Assembly: GCA_003566935.1 (NCBI GenBank)
Contig: PXBM01000093.1
Span: 1-7,760 of the forward strand
Origin: Syntrophomonadaceae bacterium
GTDB taxonomy: Bacteria; Bacillota; Dethiobacteria; DTU022
Length of the DNA: 7,760 nt
Direction of reading: 5' to 3'
A program made the position numbers and the translations under genes. Position 1 is the stretch's first letter. Every line of letters starts with the position of its first letter. Under the pieces are notes generated by a model. That model did no database searches. It was not told the DNA's origin and worked only from the letters and a program-made list of their open reading frames with translations. Positions 1 to 5,370 of the stretch are shown here, piece by piece.

Positions 1-905
1 ATATCAGGACCAGATCCATGATAATCTTTACCGGCAATTTTGTCAATTTCGTCTAGAAAAACAATTCCCAACTGTTCCGCTCTTTTTAAAGCATCACCGG
101 TAACAGCATCCATGTCAATCAGTCGCTGCGCTTCTTCTTGCTCCAGTATTTTTCTGGCTTCAGCAACACTGACTTTGCGTTTCTTCTTCTTCGGGGGAAC
201 AATATTACCAAGCATATCCTGCAAATTAATACCCATTTCTTCCATACCCTGACCAGAAAAAATATCCATCATCTGAGGCTTGCGTTCTTCCACTTCAATT
301 TCTATCATCTGCTCTTCGAGTTCGCCGTTGATATACCGCTCCCTGACTTTACGCTGTTCTTCTTTAGCCCGCTGCAAGCGCTCTTCAAAAGTAGTCTCAT
401 CTGCACTGTTTCCCGCTTCTTCCTGCACAGGGTTAGCCTGGAAAAGAAAACCCAACGGGTTAGCCGAGCGCTTTTTCCTCTGAGGCAGGGGAGCAATTAT
501 TTCAACAATCCGGTCATTGGCATTTTTAATAGCCTTATCCTTAACTACAAGCATCCGCTCGTTTTGCACAATATGGACAGCAGTTTCGACCAGGTCGCGA
601 ATCATTGATTCTACATCGCGCCCAACATAACCTACCTCGGTAAATTTCGTAGCTTCTATCTTGACAAAAGGGGCATTGACCAGTTTGGCCAGGCGCCTCG
701 CTATTTCTGTTTTACCAACCCCGGTTGCACCGATCATTATGATGTTCTTTGGAATAATTTCTTCCTGTAAATCTTCAGGCAGTAGCTTCCGGCGATACCT
801 GTTTCTCAGGGCTACAGCTACGCAGCGCTTTGCATCCTCCTGCCCGATTATATAATAATTCAGTTGATCAACTATTTCACGTGGTGTCAGTTCCTCAGTT
901 GACAT
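1..905 (-). CDS. hslU: HslU (ClpY/CodX), ATPase subunit of the HslUV protease, 3' part cut off by window edge
   Basis: AAA+ unfoldase that recognises, unfolds and threads proteins into the HslV peptidase in the cytoplasm. I translated it by hand; 301 complete codons are visible, starting MSTEELTPREIVDQLN, which is the canonical HslU N-terminus. Walker A is GATGVGKTE at residues 59-67 (Lys65). The pore loop GYVG is at 92-95. Walker B is VFLDE at about 282-286. Between them lies a long, highly charged I domain (about 110-240), as is usual for Bacillota ClpY. The second half of the AAA+ module, including sensor 2 and the C-terminal tail that docks into HslV, lies beyond the left edge. The ATG at 905 is preceded by AGAAGAAGGG (916-925), which overlaps the hslV stop codon; the gap to hslV is 18 bp, so the two are co-transcribed. 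One small oddity is Ala60 where many homologues have Pro in Walker A. Family assignment is essentially certain. Confidence 0.97.
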   Translation of the reverse strand, partial: MSTEELTPREIVDQLNYYIIGQEDAKRCVAVALRNRYRRKLLPEDLQEEIIPKNIIMIGATGVGKTEIARRLAKLVNAPFVKIEATKFTEVGYVGRDVESMIRDLVETAVHIVQNERMLVVKDKAIKNANDRIVEIIAPLPQRKKRSANPLGFLFQANPVQEEAGNSADETTFEERLQRAKEEQRKVRERYINGELEEQMIEIEVEERKPQMMDIFSGQGMEEMGINLQDMLGNIVPPKKKKRKVSVAEARKILEQEEAQRLIDMDAVTGDALKRAEQLGIVFLDEIDKIAGKDYHGSGPD

Positions 906-923
906 TAACAAACAACCCTTCTT

Positions 924-1454
924 CTACAATTCTTCAAGTATTATCTGATCATTGGTGTAAATACATACCTCTGATGCTATTTTCAACGCTTCTTCGGCAA
1001 TTTTACCGGGAGATAGCTCTGTATTACGCATTAAGGCCCGGGCAGCCGATAAAGCATATGGCCCCCCTGAACCAACAGCAGCTATTCCATCATCTGGCTC
1101 AATAACTTCACCGGTTCCTGATATCATCAGCAGCCCATCTTTACCGGCTGCTATCATCAGCGCTTCCAGTCTTCTCAAAACCCGGTCTGTACGCCACTCC
1201 TTTGCCAATTCAACGGCAGCCCGAACCAGGTTGCCCTGGTAACTTTCAAGTTTACCTTCAAACTTTTCGCAGAGAGTGAGCGAGTCTGCGGCAGCACCGG
1301 CAAAACCTACAACAACTTTATCCCCATAAAGCCTGCGTACTTTTTTGGCGCTGTTCTTTATGATTGTATTATTGCCAAAAGTAACCTGGCCGTCTCCTGC
1401 CACAGCAACTTTTTCACCTTTTTTTACTGCAACTATCGTTGTTGCCTGAATCAT
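924..1454 (-). CDS. hslV: HslV (ClpQ/CodW), threonine peptidase subunit of HslUV
   Basis: Proteasome beta-type N-terminal nucleophile peptidase of 176 aa, the normal family length. It forms a double hexamer capped by HslU. The protein begins MIQATTIVAV: by homology the first four residues are removed to expose Thr5 as the catalytic nucleophile. Supporting residues are Asp21 in the AGDGQVTFG motif and the Lys pair 37-38 before VRRL. Further family signatures are GFAGAAAD (about 50-57), ELAKEWRTDR, IGSGGPYA-like VGSGGPYA and the C-terminal CIYTNDQIILEEL. The threonine-type start resembles E. coli HslV and most clostridial proteins rather than B. subtilis CodW, which is reported to use an N-terminal serine. 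The ATG at 1454 has a good site, AAAAGGCGG, 7 nt upstream, and follows the xerC stop by 15 bp, so it is in the same operon. Nothing is broken or missing. Confidence 0.98.
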   Translation of the reverse strand: MIQATTIVAVKKGEKVAVAGDGQVTFGNNTIIKNSAKKVRRLYGDKVVVGFAGAAADSLTLCEKFEGKLESYQGNLVRAAVELAKEWRTDRVLRRLEALMIAAGKDGLLMISGTGEVIEPDDGIAAVGSGGPYALSAARALMRNTELSPGKIAEEALKIASEVCIYTNDQIILEEL

Positions 1455-1469
1455 ATTCTTGCCGCCTTT

Positions 1470-2399
1470 TCATCTACGTGGAAAAGTTGATCTGTAAACT
1501 TCGCTCAACCTTTCCCTGGAAACATGAGTATAAACCTGGGTAGTTGATAAACTGACATGTCCCAAAAGTTCCTGAACCACTCTAATGTCTGCACCGGCAT
1601 CTAACATGTGTGTTGCGAAAGAATGCCTTAAAGAATGGGGTGTGATACCTATCTTATGGGAGACCCTGCGGATATATTTTCGAAAATTATCCCGAAATCC
1701 GCGATCACCAATCGGTTTCCCCCACTTATTTAGAAATAGTTCTCTGAACTGCCGACCCTCTTTTTCGCGGGTTTCCAATTCAGGACGGGCATTTTTCATA
1801 TAATCACGCACAAGGCCCGCTGCAATTGTCCCTATTGGCACAATTCTTTCTTTTCTGCCTTTGCCATAAACTTTGACCAGCCTGTCTTCCAGCTGTATGG
1901 AATGAATATCTAACTTAACAAGTTCGCTTATCCTTAAACCTGAAGAATAAAGCAATTCAAGCATCGTTCGATCACGAAGTCCCAATGCAGTGCTACCGTC
2001 AGGAGCTTCAAGCAGAGCAGATACCTCATGATAATAAAGGAACCTGGGCAGTTTTTTTTCCTGTTTCGGCCGGGCAACTGTAGACCACTTTGCCCCGTTT
2101 ACAAAACTTTCCTGCTGTAAAAAAAACAAAAAAGATCGCGTCGCAGAAAGCTTGCGCGCAATAGTACTTCGAGAATATCCTTTATTCCTTAACTCTGCCA
2201 GAAAGCGGCGCAATGTCTGGTGATCTGTTGCCTTCAAAGCTTCTTCGCTATCACCTTCCAGTTCAAGAAACTGCAGGATATCATTCCTGTAAGCCTGCAT
2301 CGTTAAAGGCGATGCATTTTTAAGATCATATAGATGGACTATATACCGTTCCAACCAGTCATATACTGTCACATCGCAACACCAATAATATCCTAACAT
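1470..2399 (-). CDS. xerC: XerC/CodV-type tyrosine recombinase
   Basis: Site-specific tyrosine recombinase; in this position its known role is resolving chromosome dimers at dif with a XerD partner. The N-terminal SAM-like core-binding domain covers about residues 12-97 and the catalytic domain about 115-300. The catalytic set is complete: Arg156 (SSGLRISEL), Lys180 (YGKGRKERIVP), His255 and Arg258 (HSLRHSFATH), His281 (LLGHVSLSTT) and nucleophile Tyr290 (QVYTHVS). The start is uncertain. The ATG at 2399 gives 309 aa with a Cys- and Trp-rich lead-in (MLGYYWCCD) and no visible ribosome binding site. A GTG at 2372 would give 300 aa starting (M)TVYDWLERYI, closer to the usual 295-305, but its only AGGA is 18 nt away. 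It leads hslV and hslU in one operon, as codV does in B. subtilis. The choice between xerC and xerD rests on this neighbourhood. Confidence 0.94.
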   Translation of the reverse strand: MLGYYWCCDVTVYDWLERYIVHLYDLKNASPLTMQAYRNDILQFLELEGDSEEALKATDHQTLRRFLAELRNKGYSRSTIARKLSATRSFLFFLQQESFVNGAKWSTVARPKQEKKLPRFLYYHEVSALLEAPDGSTALGLRDRTMLELLYSSGLRISELVKLDIHSIQLEDRLVKVYGKGRKERIVPIGTIAAGLVRDYMKNARPELETREKEGRQFRELFLNKWGKPIGDRGFRDNFRKYIRRVSHKIGITPHSLRHSFATHMLDAGADIRVVQELLGHVSLSTTQVYTHVSRERLSEVYRSTFPRR

Positions 2400-2404
2400 A
2401 ACTA

Positions 2405-2424
2405 ATTTGCTTGTGCAAGCAAAT
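2405..2424. repeat. Perfect inverted repeat, 9-bp arms with 2-bp centre, in the xerC leader
   Basis: The arms ATTTGCTTG and CAAGCAAAT are exact reverse complements around a TG centre. The repeat lies just downstream of the proposed xerC -10 element and 5 bp upstream of the ATG at 2399. Two-fold symmetry and position suit a repressor operator; the tight 2-nt centre makes a stable RNA hairpin less likely than protein binding. Sixteen bases of it recur with two mismatches in the cimA leader. No regulator can be named. Confidence 0.6.
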
Positions 2425-2434
2425 AGCGTTGTTT

Positions 2435-2463
2435 TTTAAAAAATTCCACCTATTCAAACTCAA
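2435..2463 (-). promoter_or_regulatory. Possible sigma-A promoter for xerC-hslV-hslU
   Basis: On the minus strand, TTGAGT (2458-2463) and TTTAAA (2435-2440) are separated by 17 bp. Transcription would start near 2428, giving a leader of about 30 nt that contains the palindrome at 2405-2424. The -10 lies inside a run of six T and six A, so part of the match is expected from base composition alone. I see no terminator between dprA and this point, so read-through from cimA-dprA is also possible. Confidence 0.4.
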
Positions 2464-2527
2464 TTCTCTGAAACAGCTATTCTTAAATGTAAGATATTAT
2501 TGACCGAAAATATTTTATCATACTTTC

Positions 2528-3634
2528 TCAAATTCGGGAAAAATATTTACCAGGTGTCTGGCGAATGGTTTTCTTTAATTCGAGGGACAATAATAAAGCA
2601 GTAACCTCAGAAACTTTAAGTTTACTTTCCTGGATAATCTTATCGATATGCATAGGCTGATAAGGAATAGTATTTAATAAAGTTTTTTCTTCTTTAGTCA
2701 AGTTGTTTTCTATAAAATGCATCTCCAGCTGCTGACCGTTTTCCCGGTTTTCAGCTAGATCAATATATAGTTCCTCCAAAATATCTGCAGCTGACTCGAC
2801 CAAGCGGGCTCCTTCCTTAATCAGACGGTGTGATCCACGGCTGTAGGGACTTCCAATGTTTCCAGGAACAGCAAAAACCTCGCGATTCTGTTCCAGGGCA
2901 AAGTTTGCCGTGATAAGAGCGCCACTTTTTGCCGTTGCCTCAACTACCAGCGTTCCCAGTGATAAACCACTGATTATCCTGTTGCGCTGTGGAAAATGTG
3001 CAGGCAGGGGAGTTGTCCCGGGAACAAACTCACTGACAACAGCTCCATTATTTGCTATTTGCTCCATCAGCTCTTTGTTCTGAGGGGGATAACAAATATC
3101 TACCCCGCAGCCTAATACGGCAATGGTATAACCTCGACTATCCAGCGACCCTTTGTGGGCTGCTGTATCAATACCCAGGGCCATACCGCTCACAATTGAT
3201 ACACCATTCTCCGTTAATTCAGAAGCCAGTTTATTGGCTGCTTCACGCCCATAAAAAGTACAGCGTCGGCTGCCAACAATAGCTATTGCTGGCCTATCAA
3301 TTTCTGCCAGGGAGCCACGGTAGTATAAAAAAGGCGGGTGGGATATCTCTTTAAGTAAAGCAGGATATTCCGGACATAATGGTGAAACACATTTGATTCC
3401 TTTAGCCTGTTGCTCTGACCAGGCTTTCCAGGGGTCGATTCTTAACCGCTCATTTTGCAGCTGTTTACACCCGTCAGGAAAATTCAAAGCAGTGTTCAAT
3501 TCAGCAGGAGAAGCGTTCCAGGCATTTTCTGCTGATTCAAATTGATGCAGCAAAACAGGGATACGCCTTGCGCCAAGCATGGAAATAGAGTTTAGTGCGT
3601 TATAGTAGATTAGATCATTTTTTTCTTTATTCAT
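2528..3634 (-). CDS. dprA: DprA/Smf, single-stranded DNA-binding RecA loader
   Basis: DprA protects incoming single-stranded DNA during natural transformation and loads RecA on it; it is also widespread in bacteria not known to be competent. The protein has 368 aa, typical of three-domain DprA. An N-terminal SAM/HhH-like region covers about 1-90 (SISMLGARRIPVLL). The extended Rossmann fold covers about 95-295, with VGSR at 120-123, SGMALGIDTAAHKG at 149-162, LGCGVDICYP, FPQRNRIISGLS at 214-225, KSGALITA at 236-243 and VFAVPGNI. A C-terminal winged helix lies at about 312-362. The start ATG is 13 bp after the cimA stop, with no clear Shine-Dalgarno, so translation may be coupled to cimA. The usual downstream neighbours topA and trmFO are not between it and xerC. 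All core motifs are intact and I would expect a working protein. Confidence 0.97.
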   Translation of the reverse strand: MNKEKNDLIYYNALNSISMLGARRIPVLLHQFESAENAWNASPAELNTALNFPDGCKQLQNERLRIDPWKAWSEQQAKGIKCVSPLCPEYPALLKEISHPPFLYYRGSLAEIDRPAIAIVGSRRCTFYGREAANKLASELTENGVSIVSGMALGIDTAAHKGSLDSRGYTIAVLGCGVDICYPPQNKELMEQIANNGAVVSEFVPGTTPLPAHFPQRNRIISGLSLGTLVVEATAKSGALITANFALEQNREVFAVPGNIGSPYSRGSHRLIKEGARLVESAADILEELYIDLAENRENGQQLEMHFIENNLTKEEKTLLNTIPYQPMHIDKIIQESKLKVSEVTALLLSLELKKTIRQTPGKYFSRI

Positions 3635-3647
3635 CGCTTAGCAGGTC

Positions 3648-5279
3648 TCAACCGAGAGAAGTTACTCCCTCCCCTTTCAACTGTTCCAAAACATCTTTTG
3701 CCTCTGCAAATTCAGGAAGTTTGCGGCACAGCAAACCATATTCAAGACTATCGACCAGGGCAATCCAGCTGGCTTCAATAATGTTTGGCGATACTCCGAC
3801 AGTACCCCAGGTTTTGTGATCATCACTCGACTGGATTAATACTCGAACCTGGGCACCTGTACCATCTACCCCATCAATAACACGAACTTTAAAGTCAACT
3901 AACTTGATCTTTTTCATGGCCGGGTAGAAACCCTCTAAGGCCTTACGCAGTGCATTGTCAAGAGCGTTTACAGGACCGTTACCTTCAGCAGCGGTGTGAA
4001 CCTGTTCATCTCCCACACGAACTTTTATTGTAGCCTCGGAATACAGCTGGCCGTCCTCCCTTTTTTCAATGATCATTCTGAAGCCTTCAAGCTTGAAAAG
4101 CGGAGTATAAGCTTTCATCATTTTTAATATAAGCAGTTCAAAGGAACCTTCAGCGCCTTCAAACTGGTACCCGTAATGCTCCATTTCTTTAATCCGCTGC
4201 AGGACTGAAGCAATCTCCGGTCGGCCTTTATTAAGTTTAAGCTCATTATTGCTGGTTTTTAAGCTAATACTGCTCCGTCCGGCCAGTTCCGAAACCAGGA
4301 TCCGCCTTTTATTGCCTACTAGTTCCGGCAGCGCGTGCTCGTAGGTTTCCGGCTTTTTACTTACCGCATCAACGTGAACACCGCCTTTATGCGCAAATGC
4401 GTTAAATCCTACATAGGGCTGCTGATCGGCAGGAGCGATATTGGCCAGTTCGGCAACGAATCTTGAAAGAGCGGTTAAACTTTTCATTTGCTCTTCGGAA
4501 ACTACCCTATAGCCCATCTTCAACTGCAGATTGGGCATTATGGTGCAAAGGTTGGCATTACCGCAGCGCTCACCATAACCATTTATAGTGCCCTGGACCT
4601 GGGTTACTCCCTCACGAACCGCAAGCAGCGAATTTGCAGTTGCCATACCGGCATCATCATGGACGTGGATTCCCAGGGATGTATTTGCTGTCTCTTTTAC
4701 AGCAGTTAAGATGGCAGGCAATTCCCAGGGCATCAATCCACCATTGGTGTCGCAGAGAACCAAAACATCGGCACCGCCTGCAGCAGCTGCTTTTAGGGTA
4801 TCGAGAGCATATTCTGTATTGGCCTTGTAGCCGTCAAAAAAATGTTCCGCATCAAAAAAAACTTCCCGCCCCATTGATTTCAAGTAGCTTATCGTGTCTT
4901 TGATCATAGCCAGGTTCTCATCCAAAGTTGTCTTTAAGGCATCGCGCACATGAAAATCCCAGCTTTTGCCAAATATTGTTACTGTTTCCGTGCCTGAATT
5001 AACCAGGGCCTTAATATTCTGGTCTTCTTCTGCTGCAACTCCGGGTCTGCGGGTACTGCTAAAAGCACAGATCCGGGAATTTTTAAAATTGATCTTAGAA
5101 GCGCGTTTAAAAAATTCTATATCTTTCGGATTTGAGCCTGGCCAACCGCCTTCTATATATTTAAGACCAAACTCATCAAGCTTTTCGGCAATTTTAAGCT
5201 TATCGGATACGGAGAGGGAAACACCTTCCCGCTGAGATCCATCACGTAACGTGGTATCGTATATATCTATATTCCGCAT
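3648..5279 (-). CDS. cimA: (R)-citramalate synthase (LeuA-like, CimA)
   Basis: Condenses acetyl-CoA with pyruvate to (R)-citramalate, the entry to threonine-independent 2-oxobutyrate and isoleucine synthesis. The protein has 543 aa. The HMGL-like TIM barrel covers about 1-270, beginning IYDTTLRDGSQREG: Arg12 and Asp13 are the catalytic and metal residues. HVHDD at 205-209 supplies metal ligands His205 and His207, and GYGERCGNANL at 234-244 supplies Asn241. A linker with FNAFAHKGGVHVDAV (292-306) follows, and a LeuA-type allosteric domain covers about 400-530. The short C-terminal sensor domain, the DTTLRDGSQREGVS opening and the motif YIEGGWPGSNPKD (41-53) fit the CimA group better than 2-isopropylmalate synthase or homocitrate synthase; substrate cannot be proved by reading. 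The ATG at 5279 has a strong ribosome binding site and its own promoter. The leader, about 37 nt, is too short for a T-box. It probably forms an operon with dprA. Confidence 0.93.
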   Translation of the reverse strand: MRNIDIYDTTLRDGSQREGVSLSVSDKLKIAEKLDEFGLKYIEGGWPGSNPKDIEFFKRASKINFKNSRICAFSSTRRPGVAAEEDQNIKALVNSGTETVTIFGKSWDFHVRDALKTTLDENLAMIKDTISYLKSMGREVFFDAEHFFDGYKANTEYALDTLKAAAAGGADVLVLCDTNGGLMPWELPAILTAVKETANTSLGIHVHDDAGMATANSLLAVREGVTQVQGTINGYGERCGNANLCTIMPNLQLKMGYRVVSEEQMKSLTALSRFVAELANIAPADQQPYVGFNAFAHKGGVHVDAVSKKPETYEHALPELVGNKRRILVSELAGRSSISLKTSNNELKLNKGRPEIASVLQRIKEMEHYGYQFEGAEGSFELLILKMMKAYTPLFKLEGFRMIIEKREDGQLYSEATIKVRVGDEQVHTAAEGNGPVNALDNALRKALEGFYPAMKKIKLVDFKVRVIDGVDGTGAQVRVLIQSSDDHKTWGTVGVSPNIIEASWIALVDSLEYGLLCRKLPEFAEAKDVLEQLKGEGVTSLG

Positions 5280-5285
5280 ACCTTT

Positions 5286-5291
5286 CCCTCC
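5286..5291 (-). promoter_or_regulatory. Ribosome binding site of cimA
   Basis: GGAGGG on the minus strand lies 6 nt before the ATG at 5279. It is the strongest Shine-Dalgarno match in the window and fixes the cimA start. Confidence 0.85.
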
Positions 5292-5307
5292 GCTTGCACA
5301 ATAAAAT
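5292..5307 (+). promoter_or_regulatory. Leader element shared with the xerC palindrome
   Basis: The plus strand reads GCTTGCACAA followed by TAAAAT. The minus strand of the xerC palindrome reads GCTTGCACAA followed by GCAAAT (2420 down to 2405), so 14 of 16 bases agree, with ten in a row identical. Here the element directly abuts the cimA ribosome binding site and is not itself a full palindrome. It could be a half-operator, or chance. Confidence 0.35.
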
Positions 5308-5323
5308 CAATATAATAAGATGT

Positions 5324-5353
5324 ATTATACTATAAGGGTTTATGAAGTGTCCA
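5324..5353 (-). promoter_or_regulatory. Sigma-A promoter for cimA-dprA
   Basis: On the minus strand a perfect TATAAT (5324-5329) follows TGGACA (5348-5353, one mismatch to TTGACA) at 18 bp. Transcription should start near 5317, giving a leader of about 37 nt. It begins after the helicase stop at 5371, so cimA is probably separately controlled. Confidence 0.7.
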
Positions 5354-5370
5354 ATTGTTTTAAAATGTGC

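Noticed and set aside
138..608. 156-codon open frame on the plus strand
   Set aside because: It lies entirely opposite hslU, whose minus-strand translation has Walker A, pore loop and Walker B motifs. The plus-strand product is low-complexity Phe/Leu/His and has no recognisable motif.
830..1105. 91-codon plus-strand open frame across hslU/hslV
   Set aside because: Antisense to two well-supported genes and their junction; no motif in the product.
2400..2527. dif-like recombination site or terminator next to xerC
   Set aside because: The palindrome's 2-bp centre and sequence do not match the 28-bp dif layout with a 6-bp centre, and no GC-rich hairpin followed by a T-run reads out of dprA.
5353..5367. 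CodY-box-like sequence next to the cimA promoter, and a similar one at 2431-2445 before xerC
   Set aside because: Each agrees with AATTTTCWGAAAATT at only 11 of 15 positions, in AT-rich DNA where such matches are common. The gene context would suit CodY, but the sequence evidence is too weak.
5280..5370. T-box riboswitch or attenuator upstream of cimA
   Set aside because: The leader after the proposed start is about 37 nt, far too short for a T-box, and no terminator hairpin is present.
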